A DNA stretch of 52,250 bases from Pseudomonas pudica (GCF_015680405.1 NZ_JADLJS010000040.1:1-52250); one strand, 5' to 3'. Numbered from the stretch's first letter, positions 42,454-51,401 are shown. The notes: a model not told the origin generated them from the letters alone. Numbers and translations are program-made.

Positions 42454-43170
42454 GTGACACCCGCAATGCCTCACCAGGGCGCCGCCGGCATCGCCACCGC
42501 CGTCGCCGAAAGCGTGCAATACCAAGGCCGCAAGACTGCCCGCCAAGGCAGCGAGCAGCGTCGTCAACAGATCCTCGACGCCGCCATGCGCATTGTCGTG
42601 CGCGATGGCGTGCGCGGTGTGCGCCATCGCGCCGTCGCCGCCGAGGCCGGTGTGCCACTGTCGGCCACCACCTACTACTTCAAGGATATCGAGGACCTGC
42701 TCACCGATACCTTCGCCCAGTACGTCGAACGCAGCGCCGCCTACATGGCCAAGCTGTGGGCCAATACCGAGGTGGTGTTGCGCCAGTTGCTGGCCCAGGG
42801 TGACGGCAGCCCGCAGGCGCGGGCACGCCTGGCTGAGGAGGTCGCGCGCATGACTGCCGACTACGTGCAGCGGCAACTGCTGAACCGCCGCGACTTCCTG
42901 ATGGCCGAACAGGCCTTCCGCCAGGAGGCGCTGCTTTGCCCGCGCCTTGCTCAACTGGTGTGCGCCCATGAACAGATTCTGCTGCATGGCACCCGCCAAT
43001 TGCTGCAGGTGGTGGGTTCGCAGCAACCGGAACAGGATGCCCAAATGTTGACGGCGATTATCAAGCAGATGGAATATCAGGGCCTGCTCAAGGATGCGAA
43101 TGCGCAAGCCGATGGGCAGATGCTCGCTATGCTTAGCCGATACCTGCAGCTGGTGCTGGCATCGGCCTGA
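42454..43170 (+). CDS. TetR family transcriptional regulator
   Basis: About 238 residues. The N-terminal helix-turn-helix domain follows a short leader: RRQQILDAAMRIVVRDGVRG, VRHRAVAAEAGVPLSATTYY, FKDIEDLLTDTF. The C-terminal ligand domain is helical and unspecific to me. The start was put at the GTG 42454 because GAGG lies 9-10 nt upstream; ATG at 42439 (longer) and 42466 (shorter) are in frame. The target is unknown; the lipoprotein gene 29 nt downstream on the same strand may be co-transcribed. Confidence 0.84.
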   Translation: MTPAMPHQGAAGIATAVAESVQYQGRKTARQGSEQRRQQILDAAMRIVVRDGVRGVRHRAVAAEAGVPLSATTYYFKDIEDLLTDTFAQYVERSAAYMAKLWANTEVVLRQLLAQGDGSPQARARLAEEVARMTADYVQRQLLNRRDFLMAEQAFRQEALLCPRLAQLVCAHEQILLHGTRQLLQVVGSQQPEQDAQMLTAIIKQMEYQGLLKDANAQADGQMLAMLSRYLQLVLASA

Positions 43171-43199
43171 GCCGAGACCGACTTTTCAAGGAGAACCTG

Positions 43200-43748
43200 A
43201 TGAAAGCCTGGCGTGTGGTGTTGTTGACTTTGTCATTCCTGCTGCTGGGCGGTTGTCTGGTGACCTTCCACGAGCCCTTGCCGAGCAACCAAGCAGCGCC
43301 CAAGGCCCTGCTCGGCAAGTGGAGCAGCAAGGACGCCTGGGGTGAGCCGCTGAAGCTGGTGATTAGCCGTAGCGGCGGCGATGCCTACAAGGCGGTGGCC
43401 ACGGCCAAGGGCAAGGCCCCCGAGGAATACGTGTTCACCGTGTCGCGCCACGGCAACCGCTGGTACCTGTCGGCTGGCGTGCCAAAACGCCTGGGTGGCA
43501 ACTTCCTGATCGGCGGTTTCGATATCGTCGATGGCAAGGAACTGGTGGTCTACAACCTGGATGTGGAACAGGTGCAGCAGGCGGTGGACAAGAAGGAACT
43601 GACCGGGCGCAGCACCGAAGTGCCGGAAGACAACGGCGACGGCGTGCTGATCGACAGCCCGTCGGCGCGGGTGCTGGCTTACCTGGACGACCCGGCCAAC
43701 TCCGACCTGTTCGTTGAAGTGGCGCGGTTCCAGCGTTCCGGCAAGTAA
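43200..43748 (+). CDS. Small lipoprotein, uncharacterised
   Basis: A 182-residue protein with a lipoprotein signal peptide: VVLLTLSFLLLGGC, lipidated Cys19. The mature part is beta-rich (LLGKWSSKDAWGEPLKLVIS, YVFTVSRHGNRWYLSAGVPK) and ends with DDPANSDLFVEVARFQRSGK. I do not know its function. AAGGAGAACCTG is a strong ribosome-binding site. The residue after the Cys is Leu, so outer-membrane sorting is likely by the usual +2 rule. Follows the TetR-type gene. Confidence 0.8.
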   Translation: MKAWRVVLLTLSFLLLGGCLVTFHEPLPSNQAAPKALLGKWSSKDAWGEPLKLVISRSGGDAYKAVATAKGKAPEEYVFTVSRHGNRWYLSAGVPKRLGGNFLIGGFDIVDGKELVVYNLDVEQVQQAVDKKELTGRSTEVPEDNGDGVLIDSPSARVLAYLDDPANSDLFVEVARFQRSGK

Positions 43749-43775
43749 TTACCTGTGCCGTCCCGGGTCCCCTGA

Positions 43776-43862
43776 AGGAGCAGCCTTGTGCTGCGAAGAG
43801 GCCAGTAGGGCAAACCATTTCAGTTGCCGCTAATGGCCTCCTCGCAGCACAAGGCTGCTCCT
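43776..43862. repeat. Inverted REP-like pair
   Basis: GGAGCAGCCTTGTGCTGCGA (43776 on) and its inverse TCGCAGCACAAGGCTGCTCC (to 43862) enclose about 30 nt. This is the AGCAGCC variant of the REP family seen elsewhere in the window. Confidence 0.85.
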
Positions 43863-43926
43863 ACAGGAACCGAGGCCGGTACAGGCAAAGCAAGGCTTGG
43901 CACTTTGTTCCAATAAGGAGTCCCCG

Positions 43927-45204
43927 GTGGACGAATACCAGCAAACCATCCGTGCCCTGTCCGACCGCATCGTTGCGGCACAGACCCCGATCCGGGTCCT
44001 GGACGCGGTGAAGTGGGACGACAACATCCGCCAGGGCTTCCTCAAGGCCAAGGGCAAGGAGCCGCCGGCCGTCGACCGTGCCTACTACCAGTCGCGCCCG
44101 CTGGCGTTCGATTCCAGCGCGGTCAAGGCCGAGTTCCAGGGCATCGAGCGCGACATCATTCGCCAGCTCGGCCAGTTCAACCCGGTCGGGCAGATCATGA
44201 AGCGCATGTGTCGCGAATACCGCATGGTGGTGCGCATGCTCGAAGCGCGCGGCACCGAGGATTTCGGCCTGATCTCCCAGGAACTGTACGGCGCTGCTTC
44301 GGATGCCTTCCACGCCGGTGACCCGACCCTGGCCGACCTCGGCCTGATGCTGTCGGACTACCTGAACAACATCGATGGCCGTGGCGACCTCAAGGACGAA
44401 CCGAAGAACCTCACCGCCAAGGAGGCTGTGGAAATCCTCCAGCACCGGTTGAACAAGGTGTTCGGCGAGGCCGAGGAAACCATTCGTGTGTTCGAGTCCG
44501 ACGGTATCGTCGCCGATGCTGCGGCCGGGGCTGACTACATCAAGGTGCGTGCCGACGCCATGTTCAACTCCCGTGACGTGCGCGCCCTGGAGGTGCACGA
44601 AGGGCTGGTGCATGTCGGTACCACGCTCAACGGCCTGAACCAGCCGATCTGTACTTTCCTGGCCAAGGGCCCGCCCTCGTCGACGGTAACGCAGGAAGGC
44701 CTGGCCATCCTCATGGAGGTGATCGCCTTCGCCTCCTACCCCAGCCGCCTGCGCAAGCTCACCAATCGCACCCGCGCCATCCACATGGTCGAGGAGGGTG
44801 CAGATTTCATGCAGGTCTACAACTTCTTCCGCGAGCAGGGGTTCGAGATGGCGCAGAGCTACAGCAACGCCAGCCGGGTGTTCCGTGGGTCGGTGCCCAA
44901 TGGCCTGCCATTTACCAAGGACTTGTCCTACCTCAAGGGCTTCATCATGGTTTACAACTACATTCAGTTGGCCGTGAAGAAGGGCAAGCTCGAACAGATC
45001 CCGTTGCTGTTCTGTGGCAAGACCACCCTGGAAGACATGCGTACCCTGCGACAGTTGGTCGAGGAAGGCCTGGTCGAGCCTCCCAAGTACCTGCCCGAGC
45101 AGTTCCGCGACCTCAACGCGCTGTCGGCCTGGATGTGCTTCTCCAACTTCCTCAACCACCTGAGCCTGGATCGCATTGAAGCCGATTACGCGAACATTCT
45201 CTGA
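43927..45204 (+). CDS. DUF1704 protein with QEGLA motif, putative zinc metallopeptidase
   Basis: A 425-residue protein of the family named 'flavohemoglobin expression-modulating QEGLA motif protein' (TIGR02421, DUF1704). The same domain occurs in the eukaryotic tubulin tyrosine carboxypeptidase MATCAP, which uses HExxxH. Here HEGLVH is at 224-229 (H224, E225, H229), with a likely third ligand E257 in TVTQEGLAIL. The catalytic set thus looks intact and a carboxypeptidase-like activity is plausible; the substrate is unknown. There is no signal peptide. The GTG start at 43927 has TAAGGAG 6 nt before it. The next gene begins inside its last codons. Confidence 0.85.
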   Translation: MDEYQQTIRALSDRIVAAQTPIRVLDAVKWDDNIRQGFLKAKGKEPPAVDRAYYQSRPLAFDSSAVKAEFQGIERDIIRQLGQFNPVGQIMKRMCREYRMVVRMLEARGTEDFGLISQELYGAASDAFHAGDPTLADLGLMLSDYLNNIDGRGDLKDEPKNLTAKEAVEILQHRLNKVFGEAEETIRVFESDGIVADAAAGADYIKVRADAMFNSRDVRALEVHEGLVHVGTTLNGLNQPICTFLAKGPPSSTVTQEGLAILMEVIAFASYPSRLRKLTNRTRAIHMVEEGADFMQVYNFFREQGFEMAQSYSNASRVFRGSVPNGLPFTKDLSYLKGFIMVYNYIQLAVKKGKLEQIPLLFCGKTTLEDMRTLRQLVEEGLVEPPKYLPEQFRDLNALSAWMCFSNFLNHLSLDRIEADYANIL

Positions 45205-46099
45205 GTGCTGCCGCCTGCTGGCCCTGGGTTTGATCCTGCTGGGCCTGGGCGGTTGCAGCAGCCTGCTGTTCTACCCCGAGCGTGGCCAGGCGTTCACGCC
45301 AGAGCGGGCCAGGCTCGAATACCGCGATGTCACCCTGACCACTGCTGATGGTATCCGCCTGCACGGCTGGTGGTTGCCGGCCAAGGCCGGGGTCCAGGTC
45401 AAGGGCACGGTGCTGCACCTGCACGGCAATGGCGGCAACCTGCCTGGGCACCTGGGCGGCAGCTACTGGCTGCCGGAGCAGGGCTACCAGGTATTGATGA
45501 TCGATTACCGCGGCTACGGCCTGTCGCAGGGCGAGCCGAGCCTGCCTGAGGTGTACCAGGACATCGCGGCGGCCATGGCCTGGCTGGAACAGGCGCCCGA
45601 GGTAAAGGGCAAGCCGCTGGTATTGCTGGGGCAGAGCCTCGGCGGGGCCATGGCCATTCACTACCTGGCGGCCCACCCGGAGCAGCGCCAGCGTTTCAGT
45701 GCCCTGGTGTTCGACGGTGTGCCGGCCAGTTACCGTGCGGTCGGGCGTTTTGCCCTCAGCACCTCGTGGATGACCTGGCCGCTGCAGGTGCCGCTGTCGT
45801 GGCTGGTGCCGGACGGCGACAGCGCCATCCGCTCGATCGCGCAACTGAGCAGCCCGCCCAAGTTGTTCTTCCACAGCATCGACGACACCCTGGTGCCGAT
45901 GGACAACGGCATTCGCCTGTACCAGCACGCGCCTGCGCCACGGGTGCTGCAACTGACCCGTGGCGGCCACGTGCAGACCTTCGCCGACCCGACCTGGCGC
46001 CAGGTGATGCTGCGTTTCCTGGACGACCCCAGCCATTTCAACGGCCTGCGGCGGCTGGCCGAAGTACCCAATTACCCTGACGAGAAGAACAAGCAATGA
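45176..46099 (+). CDS. Alpha/beta-hydrolase lipoprotein (YfhR/BEM46 type)
   Basis: About 307 residues. A lipoprotein signal peptide (RLLALGLILLGLGGC, Cys27) is followed by an alpha/beta-hydrolase domain: oxyanion HLHGNGGN (81-88), nucleophile S154 in LLGQSLGGAMA, the acid in FFHSIDDTLVP and the His in TRGGHVQTF. It resembles the BEM46/ABHD13-type hydrolases. The proposed start is a TTG at 45176, 29 nt inside the upstream gene; no ATG or GTG in frame would keep the signal peptide. The substrate is unknown. The next gene overlaps by 4 nt. Confidence 0.85.
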   Translation: MKPITRTFSECCRLLALGLILLGLGGCSSLLFYPERGQAFTPERARLEYRDVTLTTADGIRLHGWWLPAKAGVQVKGTVLHLHGNGGNLPGHLGGSYWLPEQGYQVLMIDYRGYGLSQGEPSLPEVYQDIAAAMAWLEQAPEVKGKPLVLLGQSLGGAMAIHYLAAHPEQRQRFSALVFDGVPASYRAVGRFALSTSWMTWPLQVPLSWLVPDGDSAIRSIAQLSSPPKLFFHSIDDTLVPMDNGIRLYQHAPAPRVLQLTRGGHVQTFADPTWRQVMLRFLDDPSHFNGLRRLAEVPNYPDEKNKQ

Positions 46100-46422
46100 G
46101 TGAAGAACGCAACGCCATCCCGCTGATCCTGACCGGTGTCGGCAGCATCATCGTGACGGTGGGGGCCTTGTGGTACTACGGTTACCTGCATTTCGCCAAG
46201 CCCGAGGATGCCCTGTTGCTGCAGGACTTCACCATGCTCAAGACCATCCCAGGCGAGGACTACAAGGTCTCGCTCGACCCGGCGCCACAAGTGGCCCAAT
46301 GCGTCGATGGCGTGCTGGTGTTGTTCGATACCCAGCAGAAAGGCCTGACCGGGGTGCTGGTGGACAACCGCAAGCGCGCGGTGCGTTGCATGGGCGAGGA
46401 AACCCCGCAGCAGGTGCAGTGA
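46096..46422 (+). CDS. Small single-span membrane protein, uncharacterised
   Basis: A 108-residue protein with one N-terminal helix (IPLILTGVGSIIVTVGALWY, 8-27) and a soluble C-terminal part holding two cysteines (VAQCVDGVLVLFD, AVRCMGEE) that could form a disulfide if periplasmic. The ATGA overlap with the hydrolase gene indicates coupled translation. I do not recognise a family. Confidence 0.75.
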   Translation: MSEERNAIPLILTGVGSIIVTVGALWYYGYLHFAKPEDALLLQDFTMLKTIPGEDYKVSLDPAPQVAQCVDGVLVLFDTQQKGLTGVLVDNRKRAVRCMGEETPQQVQ

Positions 46423-46447
46423 GCCATTATCTCTGCTGCCTGTACGC

Positions 46448-46490
46448 GGTCCCTGTGGGAGCGGCTTTAGCCGCGAAAGGGCCAGCACAG
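46448..46490. repeat. REP palindrome, single copy
   Basis: GTCCCTGTGGGAGCGGCTTTAGCCGCGAAAGGGCC, one REP unit between converging genes, next to the OmpA-like gene terminator. Confidence 0.8.
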
Positions 46491-46491
46491 G

Positions 46492-46522
46492 CAAAAGAAA
46501 GCCCCGCGTCGAGCGCGGGGCT
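46492..46522 (-). terminator. Intrinsic terminator of the OmpA-like operon
   Basis: On the minus strand AGCCCCGCG pairs with CGCGGGGCT (CTCGA loop), followed by TTCTTTT. Lies 22 nt past the OmpA-like stop codon. Confidence 0.88.
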
Positions 46523-46543
46523 TGTCAGTTCAGCTAGCCAGCC

Positions 46544-47335
46544 TTACTGCTGTACCTGGCTCACAGAGCGCGGCGCCACCGGCTGGTTGTCGTTGGAGAT
46601 GGTCACCTCCACCCGACGGTTCTGCGCACGCCCCGAATTGCTCGAGTTGTCCGCTACCGGGTACTCCTTGCCATAGCCCTGGGCGACGATGCGCGCCGGG
46701 TCGACGCCAGCACGTACCAGTGCCATGCGCACGCTGTTGGCGCGGCGCTCCGACAGGCCCTGGTTGTAGTTGGCAGAGCCTACGCTGTCGGTGTAACCCT
46801 CGACGATCACCTTGCGTTCCGGGTTCTCCTGAAGGAACTGCGCCAGCTTGGTGACGTTCGGGTAGGCGTTGCTCTTGAGTTCGGCCTTGTTGAAGTCGAA
46901 CAGCACGTCACCGAAGGTGACCAGCGTGCCGCGGTCGGTCTGCTTGGCGTTGAGGCTGTCCTGCAGCTTGGCGATCTGTGCGTCGCGGGCGTCCAGCTTG
47001 GCCTGGGCGCGCTGGGCCGAGGCGTTCTTCAGTTCGCTTTCGGCGGTGCGCAGGGCAATGGTCTGCTTGGCCACCTCGACGCGCTGGTTGGTCAGGTAGG
47101 CCAACTGGTCGACCTTCTTCTCTTCTTCACGGTCCATGTAGGCCTTGTCGGCCTTGTTCAGCCAGTCCTGGGCGTCCTTGGTCTCCAGCGCGGCAACCTT
47201 GCTCGATTGCGGGTCGCTCTGCAGCGAAGAGAAGTTGGTGCGGGCCGATTCGAGGTTGGCGTTAGGGTCGTGCGAGCAGGCAGCAAGACCGACGCTCAGG
47301 GCCAGCAGGGCGGGAATCATGACGTAGTTGCGCAT
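46544..47335 (-). CDS. OmpA-family peptidoglycan-binding lipoprotein
   Basis: A 263-residue outer-membrane lipoprotein. The signal has lipobox VGLAAC (Cys20), then an alpha-helical coiled-coil region (about 55-135, partly DUF4398-like), then the OmpA C-terminal domain (138-248): FGDVLFDFNKAEL, VEGYTDSVGSANYNQGLSER, RAQNRRVEVTI. It anchors the outer membrane to the cell wall. The start was placed at 47335 because AGGA sits at proper distance; an ATG 9 nt earlier (47344) is too close to it. It lies 50 nt downstream of the DUF4398 lipoprotein gene, forming a two-gene operon common in pseudomonads. Confidence 0.9.
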   Translation of the reverse strand: MRNYVMIPALLALSVGLAACSHDPNANLESARTNFSSLQSDPQSSKVAALETKDAQDWLNKADKAYMDREEEKKVDQLAYLTNQRVEVAKQTIALRTAESELKNASAQRAQAKLDARDAQIAKLQDSLNAKQTDRGTLVTFGDVLFDFNKAELKSNAYPNVTKLAQFLQENPERKVIVEGYTDSVGSANYNQGLSERRANSVRMALVRAGVDPARIVAQGYGKEYPVADNSSNSGRAQNRRVEVTISNDNQPVAPRSVSQVQQ

Positions 47336-47385
47336 AGTGTTCATCCTTTGATCGTGTGCGAAGGCCGAGGGGGGCGCGGCAGGGC

Positions 47386-47799
47386 TCACTGAGCGCTGCG
47401 CAGGCCTTCCTCACGTACGTCCTGAACGCCCTGGCGGGCATCCTGCACGGCCTTCTGGGCCTTGGCCGCCTGGGCCTTGCGTTCGGCGAGGCGGGCGTCC
47501 CATTCGGCCTGTTCGGCCAGGCGCCTGGCGTCGTCGTACTTCTTGTCATGCATGGCGATCTCGGCCTGCTTGAACTTGTCCTGCGCCGCTTTCATTTCCA
47601 CGGCGGCGAACTCGGTGCCGCCAGCGCTGACGGCGGAGTTCACGGCGGACTGGGTGACTGCATACTGCTCGGTGGGCGGGTTGCCCGCACAGCCGGCCAG
47701 AACGAGGCTGCTGCCCAGGGCCAGCGCTGCCAGCTTCAACCCGCGCACATGAGTGGATGAGGGTTTGTAGATGCGGGTGTTCTTGGTGGTCAGTTCCAT
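47386..47799 (-). CDS. DUF4398 domain lipoprotein
   Basis: A 137-residue lipoprotein with LALGSSLVLAGC (Cys37; a long basic n-region) and a helical DUF4398 domain rich in Ala, Gln and Lys (AVEMKAAQDKFKQAEIAMHD, KKYDDARRLAEQAEWDARLA), a probable coiled coil. It likely pairs in the periplasm with the OmpA-like protein encoded just downstream (inference from operon and coiled coils). AGGAGTGATCCA precedes the ATG; longer in-frame starts lack support. Confidence 0.85.
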   Translation of the reverse strand: MELTTKNTRIYKPSSTHVRGLKLAALALGSSLVLAGCAGNPPTEQYAVTQSAVNSAVSAGGTEFAAVEMKAAQDKFKQAEIAMHDKKYDDARRLAEQAEWDARLAERKAQAAKAQKAVQDARQGVQDVREEGLRSAQ

Positions 47800-48038
47800 T
47801 GGATCACTCCTGTTTACGACGTTGTCCGTAGCAGTCCATCGCTCGTTCCCTGACACGTGCACGCGCTTCATCTCAACGGTGCACAACGGCAGGTGTGCAG
47901 GGTTTTAGCGTGATGGCTATTGGCTGTGACTGACGCGTTTTTCGGATAGTTCAGAAAAAATCATCCTGAGCGGATAACTATTTCTGACTAATCGGTCAGT
48001 GCGATTCGCCCGGAACTTTCGCGGGGCGTAGCGATATT

Positions 48039-48059
48039 CCGGGCCTTTGCCAGGCCCGG
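48039..48059. terminator. Hairpin after the 114-aa gene
   Basis: CCGGGCCT/AGGCCCGG with a TTGCC loop, 16 nt past the stop of the minus-strand 114-residue gene. No U-run. The rest of 47887-48074 has no gene; the palindrome CTGACTAATCGGTCAG (47984-47999) lies upstream of the DUF4398 operon and may be an operator. Confidence 0.5.
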
Positions 48060-48074
48060 AGCGGGGGCGGCGGG

Positions 48075-48419
48075 TTACTTCTGGCTGTCGGCTGCTGGGT
48101 TGCTCAGAGCGTGCAGATGCTGTCGCGAAAGCGACAGAAAGCGCGGAGTAGGGCCGATGTCCTCGTACAGCGGGTCGCCTTCCTCGTCGGTGGCGATGAC
48201 CTGGCGGCCTTGCACATAGGGGAAGCTGGCCTCCAGTTCCTCGAGGGCTGCCGCGACCAGCTCACCGAGAAGTTCCTCGGCGGTGCGCTTGGGGTACATG
48301 TCGATCAGCGCGGCCAGGCGCGCTTCGGACTCAAGGTCCAGGTGCAGGACATGGCTCGTGGGGCTGAGGGTACCGGCGGCATTCTGTTCCCAGTGCCTGG
48401 CGAGTTCACGGATTTTCAT
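48075..48419 (-). CDS. Small conserved protein, uncharacterised (114 aa)
   Basis: A 114-residue soluble acidic protein: MKIRELARHWEQNAAGTL, HLDLESEARLAALIDMYPKR, TAEELLGELVAAALEELEAS, EGDPLYEDIGPTPRFLSLSR. The central part has a short ribbon or helix-pair look (ELARH, TAEELLGELVAAALEELE). I recall homologues annotated loosely as pilin-assembly-related in pseudomonads but cannot support that from sequence. GAGGTCATC precedes the ATG at 48419. It is divergent from ppc. Confidence 0.72.
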   Translation of the reverse strand: MKIRELARHWEQNAAGTLSPTSHVLHLDLESEARLAALIDMYPKRTAEELLGELVAAALEELEASFPYVQGRQVIATDEEGDPLYEDIGPTPRFLSLSRQHLHALSNPAADSQK

Positions 48420-48618
48420 GATGACCTCTGTTGACGCCTGAAAGGGCTGCATTGCATGGGAGTGTCGTGCTTTCACTTTAGTTTGCTTTGGCCGATCACG
48501 GCTTGCCATCGGCGCCGGGCTGTGGGCACTCTTGGTGCGAATACCGCGCGCCCTTGTGGGAGCGGGTAAAGGCTGAAAAGGGATGCAATGCGCCAGAGCC
48601 GCGCCGGAGAGAGGGCCA

Positions 48619-51246
48619 ATGACCGATATCGATGTGCGTTTGCGTGAAGATGTCCATGTGTTGGGTGAGCTGCTCGGCGATACCATTCGCCAGCAGCATG
48701 GCGAGGCGTTCCTGCAGAAGATCGAGGACATCCGCCACAGTGCCAAGGCCGACCGCCGCAGCGCTGGCGAGCAACTGAGCTCGACCCTGGCGGACTTGGC
48801 CGATGAAGACTTGCTACCCGTGGCCAGGGCCTTCAACCAGTTCCTCAACCTGGCCAACATGGCCGAGCAGTATCAGCTGATCCGCCGCCGAGACGCCGAC
48901 CAGCCCGAGCCGTTCGAGGCACGGGTGCTGCCCGAGCTGCTGGCGCGCCTGAAGCAGGCCGGGCACAGCAATGATGCCTTGGCACGGCAATTGGCCAAGC
49001 TCGACATCCAGCTGGTGCTCACCGCTCACCCCACCGAGGTGGCCCGCCGCACCCTGATCCAGAAGTACGACGCCATCGCCGGCCAACTGGCTACCCAGGA
49101 CCACCGCGATCTGACCCCGGCCGAACGCGAGCAGGTGCGCGAGCGCCTGCGCCGGTTGATCGCCGAGGCCTGGCACACCGAAGAAATCCGCCGCACCCGA
49201 CCGACGCCGGTGGACGAAGCCAAGTGGGGCTTTGCGGTGATCGAGCATTCGCTGTGGCACGCCATCCCCAGCCACTTGCGCAAGGTCGACAAGGCCTTGC
49301 TGGAGGCTACCGGTCTGCGCCTGCCGCTGGAGGCGGCGCCGATCCGCTTCGCCTCGTGGATGGGTGGTGACCGTGATGGCAACCCCAACGTGACCGCAGC
49401 TGTCACCCGCGAAGTTCTGCTGCTGGCGCGCTGGATGGCTGCCGACCTGTTCCTGCGCGACATCGATGCGCTGGCCTCCGAATTGTCCATGCAGCAGGCC
49501 GACGATGCCCTGCGCGAGCGGGTCGGTGACAGTGCAGAACCCTACCGTTCCCTGCTCAAGCAACTGCGCGATCGCCTGAGGGCAACGCGCGCCTGGGCGC
49601 ATTCGGCATTGACCAGCAGCCAGCCGGCCAGCGCCGAGGTGCTGGTGGACAACCGCGACCTGATCGCGCCGCTGGAGCTGTGCTACCAGTCACTGCACGC
49701 CTGCGGCATGGGTGTGATCGCCGAAGGCCCGTTGCTCGATTGCCTGCGCCGCGCCGTGACCTTCGGCCTGTTCCTGGGCCGCCTGGATGTGCGCCAGGAC
49801 GCCGCCCGCCACCGTGATGCGTTGAGCGAGATTACCGACTACCTGGGCCTGGGGCGTTATGCCGACTGGGATGAAGAGCAGCGCATCGAGTTTCTCCAGG
49901 CCGAGCTGAAAAACCGCCGGCCACTGCTGCCCGCGCACTTCAAGCCGCAGGCCGATACCGCCGAGGTACTGGCCACCTGCCGGGAAATTGCCGCCGCGCC
50001 GGCCGCCTCGCTGGGCTCTTACGTCATCTCCATGGCCGGTGCTGCCTCGGATGTGCTGGCGGTGCAGCTGCTGCTGAAGGAGGCCGGCCTGACTCGGCCC
50101 ATGCGGGTGGTGCCGCTATTCGAGACCCTGGCCGATCTCGACAATGCCGGCCCGGTGATGCAGCGCCTGCTCGGCCTGCCAGGCTACCGCGCCAACCTGC
50201 GCGGTCCGCAGGAGGTGATGATCGGTTACTCCGACTCGGCCAAGGACGCTGGTACCACGGCAGCGGCCTGGGCGCAGTACCGGGCCCAGGAAGACCTGGT
50301 GCGTATCTGCGCCGAGCACCAGGTCGAGCTGCTGCTGTTCCACGGCCGTGGCGGCACGGTAGGCCGCGGCGGCGGCCCGGCCCACGCTGCGATCCTGTCG
50401 CAGCCACCGGGTTCGGTGGCGGGGCGGTTCCGTACAACCGAGCAGGGCGAGATGATCCGTTTCAAGTTCGGCTTGCCGGGCATCGCCGAGCAGAACCTGA
50501 ACCTGTACCTGGCCGCCGTGCTCGAAGCTACCCTGTTACCACCGCCACCACCGCAGCCGGCCTGGCGCGAGGTGATGGACCAGCTGGCCGCCGATGGGGT
50601 CAAGGCCTACCGCAGCGTGGTGCGGGAGAACCCCGATTTTGTCGAGTACTTCCGCCAGTCCACCCCGGAGCAGGAGCTGGGGCGCCTGCCGCTGGGCAGC
50701 CGCCCGGCCAAGCGCCGAGCCGGTGGCATCGAAAGCCTGCGGGCCATCCCGTGGATCTTCGGCTGGACCCAGACCCGCCTGATGCTGCCAGCCTGGCTTG
50801 GCTGGGAAACGGCATTGAACAATGCCCTGGCCCGTGGCCAGGGTGAACTGCTGGCGCAGATGCGCGAGCAATGGCCGTTCTTCCGCACCCGCATTGACAT
50901 GCTCGAGATGGTGCTGGCCAAGGCCGATGCACAGATCGCCGAGGCCTACGACGAACGTCTAGTGCAACCGCACCTGCTGCCATTGGGTGCGCACCTGCGC
51001 GACCTATTGTCGCAGTCGTGCAAGGTGGTACTTGGCCTTACCGGGCAGCCGGTGCTACTGGCGCACAGCCCCGAGACGCTGGAATTCATCAGCCTGCGCA
51101 ACACCTACCTGGACCCGTTGCACCGCCTGCAGGCCGAGTTGCTGGCCCGCTCGCGCAGCCGCGAAGCCGCTCTGGACAGCCCGTTGGAGCAGGCCTTGCT
51201 GGTGACTGTGGCGGGTATTGCAGCCGGCCTGCGCAACACCGGCTGA
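48619..51246 (+). CDS. ppc: Phosphoenolpyruvate carboxylase
   Basis: Carboxylates PEP to oxaloacetate, an anaplerotic step. The 875 residues carry catalytic H137 in LTAHPTEVARRT, the loop WMGGDRDGNPNVT, IGYSDSAKDAGTTAAAW, the glycine loop FHGRGGTVGRGGGPAH and the invariant C-terminal NTG. The start at 48619 has AGAGGG upstream; an in-frame ATG at 48583 would give a non-family leader. It is monocistronic, divergent from the 114-aa gene; a degraded REP arm (about 48554-48590) lies in its leader. Confidence 0.97.
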   Translation: MTDIDVRLREDVHVLGELLGDTIRQQHGEAFLQKIEDIRHSAKADRRSAGEQLSSTLADLADEDLLPVARAFNQFLNLANMAEQYQLIRRRDADQPEPFEARVLPELLARLKQAGHSNDALARQLAKLDIQLVLTAHPTEVARRTLIQKYDAIAGQLATQDHRDLTPAEREQVRERLRRLIAEAWHTEEIRRTRPTPVDEAKWGFAVIEHSLWHAIPSHLRKVDKALLEATGLRLPLEAAPIRFASWMGGDRDGNPNVTAAVTREVLLLARWMAADLFLRDIDALASELSMQQADDALRERVGDSAEPYRSLLKQLRDRLRATRAWAHSALTSSQPASAEVLVDNRDLIAPLELCYQSLHACGMGVIAEGPLLDCLRRAVTFGLFLGRLDVRQDAARHRDALSEITDYLGLGRYADWDEEQRIEFLQAELKNRRPLLPAHFKPQADTAEVLATCREIAAAPAASLGSYVISMAGAASDVLAVQLLLKEAGLTRPMRVVPLFETLADLDNAGPVMQRLLGLPGYRANLRGPQEVMIGYSDSAKDAGTTAAAWAQYRAQEDLVRICAEHQVELLLFHGRGGTVGRGGGPAHAAILSQPPGSVAGRFRTTEQGEMIRFKFGLPGIAEQNLNLYLAAVLEATLLPPPPPQPAWREVMDQLAADGVKAYRSVVRENPDFVEYFRQSTPEQELGRLPLGSRPAKRRAGGIESLRAIPWIFGWTQTRLMLPAWLGWETALNNALARGQGELLAQMREQWPFFRTRIDMLEMVLAKADAQIAEAYDERLVQPHLLPLGAHLRDLLSQSCKVVLGLTGQPVLLAHSPETLEFISLRNTYLDPLHRLQAELLARSRSREAALDSPLEQALLVTVAGIAAGLRNTG

Positions 51247-51307
51247 GTGCAGGCCCGGGGCGTCCTGGGCAGGTGCTGCGCAGGGCATGCAAGCGGGCGA
51301 GGAGGGT

Positions 51308-51326
51308 GGTTGCGCCGGGCGCAACC
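51308..51326. terminator. Hairpin after ppc
   Basis: GGTTGCGCC/GGCGCAACC with a minimal loop, about 60 nt after ppc. No U-run; a possible but weak terminator. Confidence 0.4.
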
Positions 51327-51401
51327 GCCTGCCAGGCCAGCCGTAGGTGGCGCATTCCTGCAACTTTGGGACGCTTGTCTGGCTGCCGAGCGCTGTGTAT
51401 C

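Noticed and set aside
47984..47999. Palindrome CTGACTAATCGGTCAG as a defined regulator site
   Set aside because: Symmetric, but no regulator or consensus can be tied to it; mentioned only as a possible operator.
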